A DNA stretch of 64,000 bases from Gymnopilus junonius (GCA_015501075.1 JADNYJ010000063.1:124001-188000); one strand, 5' to 3'. Shown: positions 37,578 to 50,611, counted from the stretch's first letter. Notes: generated from the letters alone by a model not told the origin. Made by a program: numbers and translations.

Positions 37578-38659
37578 GGACGGGCTTGAAGAAAGGTGTT
37601 GCAAGGAGACCGAGACAGTATACGCAGTGACGGTGCAACAATTGCTTATTACTGCATTTGGTAGCCGTTTATTTATGGACTTATGCCGAGGGATTTACGG
37701 GGCTTTACAATATACTGACGTTACTTGGGACAAATGAGAATTTTGAGCCCAAATCTTACTCAAATTGTGCCATATTTGGAGAGATCATAGACATATTAGT
37801 TACCTATGTTATTTTCAAGTTTCGTTATGGTAGGCTTAGATTTCCGTACTCTAGACCCAAAACAAGTTCAAAAACGGGACATTATTGGTCAATCAAATTT
37901 TCTCACGTAGAATTATGCATTCAAGTGTTAGTTTTCAGGAAACATTTCAGTATAATTAACATACTGGGTTATTTGACTTTCAAACCATTCAAGAATTGAC
38001 TAAATCTGCTAAGAATTGAGTACAAAACGCATGAATTTTCCGAAGTGTGATGCCCAACGGTAGTGTTGCCGGAAGTCGGAGTCGACTCGAGTTTGATGAA
38101 ATACTAAATTTGGAAGGCGAGTCGAGTCGAGTTCGAGTCGACTCGTGAGGGACTGCTTGATCGTGAGACATCCCAACGGTCCATCAGCGAGGTCTGATGG
38201 CAGTGTGACAGCCTCTGATGCAGGCAAATCCCTGCGAAAACGCATGCGTCACACCGTCCCAAGTGCCGTCAAACGTGACATTTTGTCCTCATTTTCTATT
38301 CCTACATTGCTCGCTTTGCGTCTCCTTATTCCTCTCCAAAAGCCCACTTAAATGTGTGAAATTGGCATCGCTATCCAACAGTATAGAATTTTTAGCCGTA
38401 AGGAGAGGGACAGTTGATACAGATTCCGATTACTAAATATTGTCCCAAGTAGTGTCAGTATACTGTACAGGTGCCGAAAACTGGTCCCTTCGACAAGTCT
38501 TTTGCTCTAGATCTTAAGTACCATAAGTAACCTATTTGTGTATCGTTAGTATCTGGATTACACTTGTAGGACTTTTAATGGAGCAGACTATGGCTAATCA
38601 TGCAGTAATAATCAACCGCGCCTTCTCCACGAATACTAAAGTACTAGTACCAGAAACGT
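37578..38659. other. Intergenic with GAGTCGACTC palindromes
   Basis: About 1.1 kb between the COG5 start and the dehydrogenase stop. It is AT-rich with only short ORFs without resemblance. It contains a GAGTC-rich stretch with two copies of the palindrome GAGTCGACTC (38079-38088 and 38135-38144). Confidence 0.55.
38079..38144. repeat. GAGTC-rich repeat with two 10-bp palindromes
   Basis: GAGTCGACTC occurs at 38079-38088 and 38135-38144, and between them GCGAGTCGAGTCGAG is a tandem GAGTC run. It lies 500 bp upstream of COG5. The function is unknown; it may be a simple repeat or a protein-binding cluster. Confidence 0.6.
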
Positions 38660-40153
38660 TCAGAAACACTCAAGCCCATCGACCGGGAACAACGGGATGA
38701 GAAGCAGATAATCCCCATCCACAGCAATATTCTGACCGTTTACATAGCTTGAGTCATCTTCAGAGAATTGAAAATCGGTTATTAGCGCCAGAAAGGAGCA
38801 AAGCAACAATAGACTCACCAGACGCAAGGAAGAGAGCAGCATTAGCTATTTCTATAGAAGACCGAATTCCAAATTCAGCAATAAACGAGTCTTGGGGTGG
38901 TGGATGCACAAACCCTGCGCTATACCAAATCGTCCTAACGCGTTCAGTTGTCCTATTTTCCCTTCGGAACCTCGCTTGCGAGCATATTCGAAAGTGACAC
39001 TAGTCATCCCAGTCTCAATGAGCCCCGGACAAATTGTGTTGATGCGAATATCAGTTTTTTGGAGTTGATATGCCGACGTCTGTGCAATTGAGTTCACGCT
39101 ATATGACATGGTTTCAGCAGATAAACATTGCAGAGTTGCGTGAGCCTTACGCAGCCTTGCTCGCACTGTCTGCACGGAATAATTAGAACAAACGAAGTTA
39201 AGTATCAGTCAAAACCCAACGTACAGTCGACGGTACCAGCACCAGAGCGGATCCCAGCGGCTACAGGTAGTGTTATTATTGCACGGCAAGAGTGAACGAA
39301 TACGAACTGGAAGCAGTCATAATGATACTGCCACTGCTGAAATTCTTGCCCCTTGATGGATTGGCCTTTAACATGGCAGCTGAAGCATGCTTGACCGCAA
39401 GGAAACATCTGCGGAACAGCTGAGATTATGCCAAATTATGAATCAACAAGGATAACACACGAAAGGGCGTTGATACGCATAGTGTTCATGAATGTGTCCG
39501 CTGTTGTATCTGCCAGATGCTCTCTAGTGGCGATACCTGCCTAAATACCCTTACAGAAAAATCGAAGGTGCATGTGGCAATTGTTACCTTACGTTTGCGA
39601 AGAAGACATCTAATCTTCCTTCCTCACACAGGGCCTGTTGACAGACTCCGGATACCGTTGTTTCGTCTGCTGCATCTGCTTTCATTGTCGTAACCTGCAA
39701 TGAAGCAGCTGAAGAAGTGCTTAATAACCGATAAGTCGCAACTGGCAGGTACCTTTACATCGGGATACTTCTTCTCGATAGTGGTTTTTAACTCCGGCAA
39801 GTTTGTGGGATCGTAATCTAGAAGATATAGATGTTTTGCGCCTGTATACTGTTCTTGAGTAGGGCCCAGCTTTACTGAGACCGACCTGACCTTCATGGGC
39901 GAACGTCAACGCAGCGGCACGTCTACAAGATATTGGGGCGTGAGAAGTGTAGGAGATATATGTCGGGATTTACTGACCCAATGCCCTTGAGTGAGCCAAC
40001 CCCAGTGATGATGCATACTTTCCCCTTCAGTTTCCCTGCTCGAACAGCGTTATCGAGCTGAGACTGTATCTGATGGAGTCTGGCACGGGTTGTGGCATGG
40101 TGCTCTTCGGCGCTCTTGGCTTGGGTTTTGACTTTGTCGTATCCTTCGGGCAT
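38660..40153 (-). CDS. Short-chain dehydrogenase/reductase, frame break at the C-terminus
   Basis: A classical SDR oxidoreductase (NAD(P)-dependent, Rossmann fold); the substrate is not evident. From the ATG at 40153: a helical N-terminal extension, then KGKVCIITGVGSLKGIGR (cofactor loop), LYLLDYDP, FFANAG, an Ser (SIIMTAS) and the catalytic YSASK formed across an intron, followed by INTICPGLIETGMT and DDSSYVNGQNIAVDG. As it stands the end reads VDGDYLLLIPLF and stops at 38660. Adding one base in the C4 run at 38713-38716 (G on the coding strand) would give VDGGLSASHPVVPGRWA, the usual SDR ending. About ten introns. It is divergent to the P5B ATPase. Confidence 0.85.
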
Positions 40154-40589
40154 ACTATTGAGAAGACTGAATATTTACAGAATGACGAGGAGATGTGAAG
40201 CCAACCTTTAAAGCACAGTTGTTTGTTCGTCACCGGTTTACTCAGTTCCCGGCCGGGTCGAATTAGCGACTGGCAAGGGTGTTAAGTAAAGCGGACGCGT
40301 CTAATTATTTCGGACCATATTCCTCTTGCTATGATTTGATATTGTTCAAAAGTATATTTGCATGTTTTGTTATATACATCAATTTTCTACTTGTCCCGCT
40401 GTCGAGTTCTAAAGCCCCTATGAACATGATTCTTAAAATGGAAGTCGCTATGTAATGCGTTCTTTTTGGGATATCCGTTGGCCGAATTTTTGCCGCTTGT
40501 TCGCCTCTTTCTTCTACATAGCTCGGTGCTAAGCTGGCAAGACGAGCTCTTTAACACGCAACGCATTTTACGGTGGCCAAGTCTTTGAG
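40154..40589. other. Bidirectional promoter, dehydrogenase / P5B ATPase
   Basis: 436 bp between two divergent start codons. No clear TATA box or coding signal. Confidence 0.5.
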
Positions 40590-43500
40590 ATGGCCACAGT
40601 TGCAAGCTCTTCGGCTGACGACCCAGGCTCGTCTGAGCCGTACGACTACACGGAAGGCGCATCAGCCGTGGATATCGACCGAGCGCTCGACAATACTCGT
40701 CGTAGCCGACGCGACTCTCAGTACAGCACATACTATGGCGAAGATGGAGATGGAGCCATGTTCTCCGGTCCAGGGCATTCCGTCAATCCTAGCAGTGTTT
40801 CAAGAATGTCACATATCGAACTCGGTAGGAAAAGCAGCGAGGGCTGGCTATCTCGCAGAAAGAGTATTGAATCGAGGCACTCGTTCTCGAGAAAGAGGCG
40901 AGATAGCAGAGAGAGTCATTTGTCGCGTCAAAGTGTGGATAGGGCTAACGGGCAATCTGAGTATGACAATGAATCGGACTTACTCCTTGCTCAAGACGGC
41001 ACCGGCTCCCTCAGTCGAAGAAAGAGGAAGCGCAAATCACCTTCTCCTCCCCCTCGTTCTGGAGTTTTTGAAAATTTGGCTCATTTATTCGGCCGAACCA
41101 GTACGGATGACAAACATCCCTCAATATCCCGACAGTCCTCGTTGAGTCATTTATCAAGGCGCAGCCGGCAATCCGACGCTGGCTCTGAACATGTCCTAGA
41201 TACGGGTGACGAAGAGGAGGAGCGTTGGGGATACTCATCAGGTGAAGAAGAGGAGGAAGATGATTTTGCAGACTCTCTGGATCTCGTGCATGATAAGGGC
41301 TCCGTTGCAGCCAGTATGGAGTACGACTCCGAACCCCCAAGTCCGACCCAAAATAATCAATCTTTGCCTTTACTTGATCTAGACCCAGTTTTTGGAGGGG
41401 AAGTCCGCATAGATATGAATACCACATTCACGCTACTCGAACCACCTCCACAAGGACCGCCAAGCAGACAAACAATTTATATTCCGGATGAAGACAGTAC
41501 TATTCGCTTCGTGGGTTATGAGGCTATTTATTGGCGCGTCTGGTTATGGCGCATATCGTGTATATTAACTTTCGGGATTCTTGGACTACTTGGACAATGG
41601 TTTCCCTATCTATGGCTCCGTTGGGTGGCCCGGGAGAAAGCTTTCGTGGACACTCATGGTGGATTTTTGGTTGTCGAGGTGAGCAGCCATCGATTGAATC
41701 ACCATGTACTTTCTGACGTCCTTTCAGTCAGCGTATAAGGCGATCTTCTTACTTCCAATCAGAGCGCTGCAATACCCTTATCATATATCTACAGTTTTCC
41801 CCCAAACATTACCCGTGATTCCTGGAACGGAAGCGCAGAAACTGCCAAGCCAAAATTACAATGTTAAAGATGGCTTCCTCGAATATCTTCTTATTGTAGA
41901 CTATCGCCACACAAGGTTCGCCTTGGATCCTAGAACCGGCCTGTTCAGCATGATCAGGTTTGTTTGGTGCTGTTCAGTCAGCGCAAGTACTTCGCTAACA
42001 AAGCACAATAGGGATTGGCGTGACCCACATTGGTCCGGAGTTACCTCTGTCCAGACAGCAATCGACCAAGATATAAGGCAGCAACGCAGGACACTATTCA
42101 GTAAAAACGAAATTGATATTGAGGGAAAGTCATCGATAGCACTTCTAGTCGATGAGGTGAAATTTTAATTCCTTTGTATGTGTCGTTTATTGCTGAATCT
42201 CTCAAGATCATTCATCCTTTCTATGTTTTTCAAATTGCGAGCATCATCTTGTGGTCTTTGGATGATTACTATTATTATGCCTTCTGTATCGCTCTTATAT
42301 CCATCATCAGCATTACGACAACTCTCATTGAAACTAAAAAGGTGCGCTCACATCTATTGCCAGCCAAATCTATTTCATTTCATTATGAGAGCAGACGGTT
42401 GCTCGAATGAGGGAAATGTCAAGGCTTCATTGTAAAGTGGATGTCCACAAAGACGAATCTTGTCAGTCCATGCTTACGAGATTTTCTGAGCCATCATTAA
42501 AAACATTTTAGGGGTGGAAGTTGACTCTACTGAGCTCGTACAAGGAGATATAATCAACCTATCAACTTCACAACTTTCCGTGCTCCCAGCAGACTTATTC
42601 TTGTTGTCAGGGGATGTAATTGTGAATGAGAGTATGTTAACCGGGGAAAGCGTCCCTGTTAGCAAGGCACCAGTGAAAGATGAAGACATTCTGAAATGGC
42701 GAGATGACAGGACAGAAAACGCAAAAACCTTTCTCTATTGTGGCACACGAGTCGTTCGTATACGTGGTACCTTCACCCCCGATGGGCAAGGACGCCCAGC
42801 CCTAGCACTTGTTGCTCGGACAGGTAGGGTATCTTGTTGTAGATTTGAGCGAGTGCCTTACCTGTCGATGTCAAGGTTTCAACACCACTAAAGGCGCGCT
42901 TATCCGATCTATGTTATACCCCAAGCCTATTGGCTTTAAGTTCTACCGTGATTCGGTGAGGTTTATTGCAGTTCTAGCTGGTATCGCGGGCCTGGGATTC
43001 TGCTTTAGCGCCATTGGATTTGTTAAAATCGGCGTAAGTGATCTTCACTGTCGTTAACAATAACCGTTGACACGGTATTTAGTTACCATGGCAAACCATT
43101 CTCGTTCGAGCTTTAGATTTGATCACAGTCGTCGTTCCTCCTGCACTGCCAGCAACTCTGTCAATAGGGACGAGCTTTTCTATCGGCCGTTTGAGGAAGC
43201 TCGGTATATACTGCATATCCCCTAGCCGTGTCAATGTGGCTGGGAAGATCAACGTATGCTGCTTCGACAAGACCGGCACTCTAACTGAAGATGGGCTGGA
43301 CATTCTTGGGGTCCGTAGTCTGGAAAGACGTGCCCACCAATTTGGAGAACTCCTCGAAGACGTCCACGACCTTCCTGTCGGGAAAGACAAGGCAATGTTT
43401 TTGCATGCCTTGGCAACTTGTCATTCTTTGAAGATGGTGGAGGGTGAAGTTCTTGGTGACCCGCTGGATGTCAAGATGTTTGGCTTCACTAAATGGACCC

Positions 43501-45903
43501 TGGAGGAAGGACGAGTTAGCGCCACAGGCAATATCAAGTCGAAGGGAACAGTGGTTGAACAGACAGCTCTAGTGCAGACTGTGGTCCGGCCTCCTGGGAG
43601 CGTTCAGTTCCGACTGGAGGATGCCTTGAAGGGATCATCTAAGGTAGGAAACTTTCCTCTCTTGCAGAAAGACTATTGAAATAAGGAGAAATAGCACGCA
43701 CACTTTTTGGAACTTGGTGTTATCCGTACCTTCGACTTTGTCTCCTCTTTGCGTCGGATGAGCGTCATTGTCAAGCGGCTTAAAAGTAGCAGTATGGAGA
43801 TCTACGTCAAAGGGGCACCTGAAGTCATGACCGAAATCTGCGATAAATCATCTTGTGAGTTGTGACCACTCTGTAGTCTCGTCTTTGGAACTCTACCTAA
43901 TATGCCTCATCTTCAGTTCCACAAGATTATGAAGATCTATTATCCTATTATACCAAGAGGGGATATCGTGTAATTGCTATTGCTGGAAAAAGTATAGAGG
44001 GGCTTTCTTGGTTGAAAGCACAAAGGATGAAGAGGTTCGTTCTCCATTCCTTCTTTTTCTTTTAAAATCTGCTATATTTATTTCACGCTCTAGGGAACAA
44101 GCAGAATCTGCACTCAAATTTCTCGGGCTCGTCATATTCGAGAATCGCCTCAAGCCAGGGACGACACCTGCAATACAAGCATTGCGATCTGCCCATTTAG
44201 CTTGCAGAATGATTACCGGGGATAATCCGCTCACCGCAGTCAGCGTCGCAAGGGAATGCAGCCTCATTGGCCAAGCTGCACATGTATTTTCGCCGACTTT
44301 CACAAGGGGTTTGGTTTTCGCACCATGATTGACCGGAGTATGAACTGAGGTGGTCATTACAGGAAATGCATCTACTCCTACAGCCAAGCTGATGTGGTCG
44401 TCTATGGATTACTCTGCATGGAAGCTCGATTCTTACACTCTCAAGCCGTTGTCCCCTCCACCGCATCATGCCGTGGAAGTGGACGAAATAAATTATCAGG
44501 ACTATTCACTTGTTGTGACTGGAGACGTTTTTCGTTGGATGATTAACTACAGCCCTCTCGAGACTCTTCAGAGAGTACGTCAAGTGGCGGTTTCTCTACG
44601 TGTGGTGACTGATAATCTTGCAGATGTTAGTCAAGACACAGATATTTGCCAGAATGTCACCCGACGAAAAGAATGAAGTTGTTGAACGCCTTCAGTCCCT
44701 TGGTTATACCGTCCTCATGTGCGGCGATGGTGCAAATGATTGCGCGGCATTGAAAGCGGCCGATGTTGGAATATCATTGTCGGAAGCAGAAGCAAGTGTA
44801 GCTGCACCATTCACGACGAACACGCCAGACATTGGGTGCGTTCTCGAAGTCATCAAGGAAGGGCGTGCAGCTTTGGTCAATAGCTTCAGTTGCTTTAAGT
44901 ATATGTGCGTAAAAATACGCGTCTGCCGGCGAGCAATCGCTAATTTCTGTCTCAGGGCCCTATATTCTATGATTCAATTCACGTCTGTTACGCTGCTATA
45001 TTCTTTTGCGTCTTCGCTTGGGGATTTCCAGGTGTGGCTTGCGCGATTTGATAAGGTTGCCGATTGCTTAATTTATGGTGGCAGTTTCTCTACATCGATT
45101 TGTTCATCATTATACCCATAGCTGTGACAAGTGAGTAAATGGACTTCTACGGGATGTGATAATATCTCTAACATGTGATCAAGTGGGTCGTACCCTTCCC
45201 TACCCTCATATTCATCCAAAGCGCCCAACAGCCAGCTTGGTGTCAAAAAAAGTATTGGCGAGCATTATTGGTCAAATCGTTATCACAAGTACGGTGCAGT
45301 TATGGGCATACTTCTGGGTTCGCCGTCAAGAATGGTCAGTTGCTGCAGTTTTCAAAAGCGGAACCATAGTTGAATGGATAAATCTTTCCAGGTACACGCC
45401 GCCCCCGACACGTATTCCATCTAACGACGGGCGCAACAAACTGGAATCCACAAATTACGAAAACTCGGTCTTGTTTTTAATTTCGTGTTTCCAATACATT
45501 CTAGTAGCTGCCGTGTTTAGTATAGGTCCGCCTTATAGGAAGCCAATGTGGACAAATAGTGCGCACACACTCTCTTCATACTATATGCTCCAGTTGACTC
45601 GATTTCTTACCAGATTGGCTAATGCTCTCTATGTGTCTGCTTTCGGCATTCAACGTCATCGTGCTACTTGTCCCGCCTAAGATAATAGTAAAGCTCCTGA
45701 CTCTGATGTACCTCCCAATGATGGCCCGTTACACTCTGCTATTGGCAGCTGGGATTAATGTACTCATGGCAACATCATTCGAAAAGTGGGGAACACAAGC
45801 AACGAGCACAATTATTGGGACGGTCATACGGTGGTGGCAAGGAGGAAAAAAACGAGTGAGGGATGGCAAGACGTACAAGGTGATTGAAAGTGGGATGCGA
45901 TGA
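40590..45903 (+). CDS. YPK9: P5B-type ATPase (Ypk9/ATP13A2 family)
   Basis: P5B ATPases are lysosomal or vacuolar pumps; the animal member exports polyamines from lysosomes, and yeast Ypk9 protects against Mn and other metals. From the ATG at 40590 there is a long Ser/Arg/Glu-rich cytosolic N-terminus of roughly 270 residues, then the membrane-associated [15 protein letters not shown] segment. Motifs in order: MLTGESVPV (actuator), [17 protein letters not shown] (P5B-type M4 with PPALP), the phosphorylation site DKTGTLT (43266-43286), [29 protein letters not shown], and C-terminal spans down to the stop at 45901-45903. About 18-20 introns, all inspected joints in frame; roughly 1,400 residues. 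P5A (Spf1) is less likely, since that group has a different M4 motif. Confidence 0.92.
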
Positions 45904-46154
45904 CATCGATTATTACTATCAGAAATGGTTCTATGGAAGTGGTCAAATAACATTCTAGTGTTCGATGCCTGAGATAATTGCGGGGCCTTCTCTGGAGTCT
46001 TCTCGAGGCATGTAGCTCGATATCAACTTGATTTAATAGGAGCCACGCATGTACAAAGCGATCGAAATGTGGCGCAAAGGCATTGGCAGAGCAGCACCCG
46101 AAATTTATTACCGTGGAAAACATTGAGATAATCTCGGACTCAACATTATTATTA

Positions 46155-46598
46155 AGTACTATGCTTCGTCGGGAGATTGAAACCGCGTGAAAGAAAAATC
46201 ATTATAAAATCATCAACCAAACATCGCAAGCTGAAATTTGGTAGAGACATGCAACTTTTAGTTTTAAATAAGCCTGCCACTAAAATTGAGCTGAAAGTTT
46301 GCTGTGGAAGGTGTAGGAGGGTTTCCGCGCCTCAGAATGCAAAAACATGGGGAGATTGAAATGGCCGTCACGGTACATCACGATTGATTTGGCGGGGCGT
46401 GAGACGTATTTTCGCAGGGGATCGTCACACTTTGTCACCGCAAAATTCGCCTCAGATGGTATTTCTAACTTTTGCTAGTCACTACTTCAGCAGTCACCTT
46501 ATAATTTGAAGTTATAGGTGGCATAGGCATTCTAAAACTTTCCACCAAGTTTCATGTTAATTGGTTTGCAGGATCTGACTAGATCTAGTAAACAATCA
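46155..46598 (+). repeat. Dispersed repeat, copy 2 of the perfect inverted pair
   Basis: Reverse complement of 1-444 without gaps. The left boundary at AGTACT (46155) is real because the flanks differ from there on. It lies 250 bp after the P5B ATPase stop, in intergenic DNA, and interrupts no gene. Forward in this copy, the part around 46230-46290 partly resembles the reverse complement of its own far end, so the element may be a fold-back type. No recognisable transposase. Confidence 0.85.
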
Positions 46599-47687
46599 TG
46601 TTACATTTGCCCTATTTGGTGTAATGAACTTTGCATTTCTGGGCTCCCTCCCCTTCTCTTCGTGTTTTCACAAAACTAAGCACATAGTCGTAGAGATAAC
46701 ATGCTGAAGTATTTATGACAATTTTTTTAGGACCTGAGAGTGAGCTAGAGATGTAGAAATGGGCCCGTTTCAAACTTCCCATCGAATCAAACTCCCGATC
46801 AAGGATAGTATTCGCAGGAGGCTGCGAGGCAGGCTCGCTTCGTACTCCGAATTTTTGGTGCGCAGTTTAAGAAATGTCACATTGCCGGGTATCTACGTGC
46901 AAATCTTTACTTTCCTACACACAGTGCATTTTTCACATTTCTGACAGGATCGGCATCGTAACGCATCGATATTCTCGTTTTCTGTAGGCCTGACAATGAA
47001 ATCTTCCGCACACAAGCTGAATCATTGCCAATCATGCACTCGAGGGGGAATACGAATGGTGAGTGGTCAAGAATAAAAGTTATTCTTGAGGGAGGATTTA
47101 TTCTCAATCTCACAGTAAGAAGCATGGTGAAGTCTTTGAAAGGAATAGGACAAGTTTCTGGGTGAGGAGATTGGGACGTCCGGATTTGGAAATGGCGCCC
47201 CCCTGATACGCGTCGCGTCGCGTCTCATACAGGCTTAAGCTAAGCTAGCTCTGCATACAATAGAGATCGATTTCTCTCAAAAATGTATCCATTAGTCATG
47301 TAGCCTTGTCTTGTGCATAGCAAGCTCTGAAAATGAACAGAAAAAATGACGAACTAATGTCTTCCGATACAACCCGACCAGCACCAATTGTCGATGACCA
47401 GGTATAACTAAAACATCGAAAGTCCTATTTTTTTTGCATAATCGTGTGCCCAGCATCCCTTTCCATCTGTCTGCAACGTATTTCGGAGGTCGGTAGAGAA
47501 TTGAATGTGTTCTGGAGCACGTAAGTTGCACGCGACACCGGGCCCAAATTTCGTGCCGGAAAGTTTGGCTTTGTTTGTCCGGGCATCCCACCCCTAGTCG
47601 AAGTATGCTCGCTTCGCTCGCAAACATCCGTGAATGCCATACAATCTTCCACTATCTTGAAATTTCCTACATATATAATTTGGAAGG
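46599..47687. other. Intergenic, no gene recognised
   Basis: About 1.1 kb between the repeat and the metallo-beta-lactamase gene. It has a GCGTCGCGTCGCG run near 47207-47223 and short overlapping minus-strand ORFs at about 47292-47652 without resemblance to any family. The promoter of the next gene should lie here. Confidence 0.5.
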
Positions 47688-49175
47688 ATGCCTCCAGACG
47701 TCAAGGTAGTCGATAGACTGACCATTACATTCCTTGTGGACAATTGCACTGAATGGTACACCACCTCCCATCCACTCTAGATTTTCCAGATCCTCTTGTG
47801 ATACTTCGCAACGCTAAAGTATGACTTGCTCTAGGATGTCAAAACTCCCCCCGGGATTCACGCACGAATTGCCGCAGCACCTACAACAACAAGATCACGG
47901 TACTTTCGACGATGCGAAAGGTGTACCCGTGCTTGATTTTGACAATTTCTGCTGTGGTACGTATTTTCTCTTTTTATAAGAGCATTAGGTCAATGACACC
48001 TACAAAAATTTTATTAGGGGCCCATGGTTTCTCTGCCTTGATTGTAAGCACAGTCCAGAACATTGCTGACTGACTAATGTTAAGCTGCTGATTCTGGTTA
48101 TAAGGAGACCTCTGTCGCTGATGAAGACAGGACTCATTTGACTTTATTTGATACAGGCCCCGATTCTCTGTCTTTGGTTCGCAATCTTGGCGCGCTGGAG
48201 GTCCCGATTCAGAGGATCGAGCGCGTAATCACGTCGCATTGGCATAGTGATCATTCCGGCGGGTTACTTTCTTTTCTACAGATGAGACGCAAGGTTGAGA
48301 AAAACATTGACCCTGGGAGTATTCCTACTTGCGTAGTGGACGTTCACCCTGATCGTCCGATTGCAAGAGGTATAGCCCCTGGCCCAGCTTATGACAAGGT
48401 AATATGTGCCATCCCTCCAGACCCTTCCTTCGAAGCCATTGAGCTCGCAGGAGGAGTCCTAGAGAAGCATTCTGAGGGCCATGCGGTTGCCAATAGCACT
48501 GTATGGGTTAGCGGTGAGATCCCGCGCGTGACAGAGTACGAGATTGGAATACTGGGTGGGCAAAGGTGGGTCAATACGCACACGAACGGGGAACCGGGTG
48601 GTAAATGGATCACAGAAAATGTAAAAGAAATGAGTTGTTTTACTAAATAATGTACATTTCTGAATGACATCCAAGTAGCACATCATGGATGAACGTTATG
48701 CTGTCATTGACGTTGCGGGAAAGGGTATGGTTATTTTCAGCGCGTGAGTGGGGTTGCGATATGATTTGTCTCGAGTCCGGCTTATTTGTCTGTTCACTTT
48801 TAGCTGCTCACATGCTGGTATTGTAAATGTCATCAAGGATGCTGTTTCTCTCTTCCAGCGACCGATATACATGGTGGGTCTATTCTCCTTTTTGAAAACA
48901 ATTTCGGACTCAAGAAAATCACTTAGGTGATTGGTGGTTTACATCTCGCTGGGCCGGAATTTGGGCCCAGAATACCGATGACAGTGGACTTTCTGTCCAA
49001 CAAACTCAGACCAGCACCAACGTATGTCCTACCCATGCACTGCTCCGGATTCCAGGCAAAACTAGCTCTTGAGAAGGCGTTTGGAGAGGGGTGCGTTCCC
49101 GCGGGGGTAGGAATAAAGTTCGATATGTTGGGCAATAAAGATGCAGATAAACTTCTGTTTCCCTCATCTTACTAG
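47688..49175 (+). CDS. Metallo-beta-lactamase-fold protein
   Basis: A cytosolic MBL-fold hydrolase-like protein of the COG1237 type, related to archaeal and bacterial dihydropterin-linked proteins; the fungal role is unknown. The start at 47688 gives PPDVKVVDRLTITFLVDNCT, joined by an intron (ends ...CTCTAG at about 47834) to MSKLPPGFTHELPQHL. The metal-binding SHWHSDHSGG is at 48234-48263, with FDTGPDS before and FSACSHAGIVNVI and VIGGLHLAG after it, the normal order of MBL motifs. A Cys-His pair PMHCSGFQ follows near the end. Seven or so introns; one of them (about 48620-48679) is needed because the exon runs into a stop. The stop is 49173-49175. Later starts at 47821 or 47836 would lose the first strand of the fold. 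Confidence 0.88.
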
Positions 49176-49476
49176 AAGCTACACGCGATTCATGGAGATT
49201 GCTATTATGCGAATATGAAGGACCTGGTTGAAGCTAGGAGCCTTTCTCCCTCATCGTAAAAAGGTCTGAGGTACACCAATCATTCGACCTTTTCTTGTGA
49301 GTTCAGTTACATGGGCACCAGAGATTTTAAAAATCGGGCTTGCAGAGAAGCCTGATCAAGGAAACAGAGATCAATTCTCAATGATGCAATAAGTCAAGTA
49401 ACGGTCGTTAGCATTAGTGGAATCCCATATAAATATACCTAGTTGAAGAAACATATAACACATCCGAAAGCAGGCG
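49176..49476. other. Convergent intergenic region
   Basis: About 300 bp between the MBL gene stop and the BOS1 stop. Nothing recognised. Confidence 0.5.
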
Positions 49477-50459
49477 TTAACCGAGATAACTCCAAATCAG
49501 ATAGAAACAGAAGAAAGTGAAAATAGCACCACCCAGGAAAATATAAGTGTCCTGCGTACTACCCACATGTATTTAGTACAGTTGCATAGAAGATCAGCCA
49601 GATACTTACCTGCGCTTTTCAATCCAGCCAATGACATCCCTACTTAGTCCCAAGGTATTTGCAGCATCCAAAATCCGTCGTTGAGTTCCTTTCAGGATAT
49701 TCCTCTGGTCTCTGAGGTTATCCAGAACCTCTCTACCCTGCGCTAGAAAGTCATCCAGTCGACTATCTGTATTCTGAATGAAGCTGTGCTCGTCTAGAGC
49801 TCGGAATTCCCTGCTTCCAATCCCTGTCTGTGGGGTTGAACTCCGGAAAGGCGACTCTGATATCGGTTCACTTTGGGGTCGTAGTCCTGGGTGTATTGTT
49901 GAATTAGTTGGAGTGTTTTGGAACCGTCTGCGAGAATCGGATGAGGTCAAAGGGGATGCAGAGGAGGCAGATATAAGCTCGGCACGATTCGATTCTTGTT
50001 GCTACACGTATCACAAGCACATCAATTTAGGTTTCTTAAGTTGAAGGTGACAGACTTACAGCCGCAGCCAACTCGCCCTTCAGTAGTTCGAACTGACTTC
50101 GTAATTCGGCATAATCTGTACGGAACTTCTGCACACGCCTATGAGAATATTGATGTGCGATTGTGAGATACGAGACGGTGGATTGGCCAGGCAGAAGTAT
50201 CATACATCTGTGCTTTCTCCTGCTTGGCTTTAATGATTTCACGTTTGGTCATGGAGTCGTAATCGTCTATCGTCCGCTGCATAGCAGCCAAGGAAGCAGA
50301 AATTTGGCCTAAATGTGAAGGTATTAGAGATGAATAAAGTGACATTTCTAAGCTATATTCACCCAAAAGAGCTGATGAATTGTCGCCGTTGCGCAGGCGC
50401 TCCATGTCGGCCTGTAACGAATTTGTTTGCCGCACGCCAGAGGTATACAGCGAATTCAT
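49477..50459 (-). CDS. BOS1: Golgi SNARE Bos1 (membrin/GOSR2)
   Basis: Bos1 is the Qb SNARE of ER-to-Golgi vesicle fusion, anchored by its C-terminus. The start at 50459 gives MNSLYTSGVRQTNSLQADME, the usual Bos1 N-terminus (a short extra upstream reading is non-conserved). Then ISASLAAMQRTIDDYDSM, ELLKGELAAA, and the SNARE motif region RALDEHSFIQNTDSRLDDFL, LDNLRDQRNILKGTQRRIL, NTLGLSRDVIGWIEKR. The last exon, after the intron at about 49562-49612, gives TQDTYIFLGGAIFTFFCFYL, the membrane anchor, with the stop at 49477-49479. Four or more introns. Confidence 0.92.
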
Positions 50460-50603
50460 GATTTCGTGGTGTACAGAATGCAAGTGTCGTCGTAGATGTC
50501 GTGAAGAGCGTATCACAGTTTCAGCTGTCTCAAGATTCCAAGCTACTAATACTAATGTACAACTGTCAACAAGCTCAATAACATTCTGTCAACGTCGTGT
50601 TGG

Positions 50604-50611
50604 ATCACGTG
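50604..50611. promoter_or_regulatory. ATCACGTG E-box before BOS1
   Basis: RTCACGTG match 145 bp upstream of the BOS1 ATG, in the gap of about 190 bp between BOS1 and the kinase-like gene on the same strand. It would equally be near the 3' end of the latter. Confidence 0.35.

Noticed and set aside
24811..45903. Metal-detoxification cluster of HMT1 and the P5B ATPase
   Set aside because: They are 11 kb apart with unrelated housekeeping genes between; nothing indicates a cluster.
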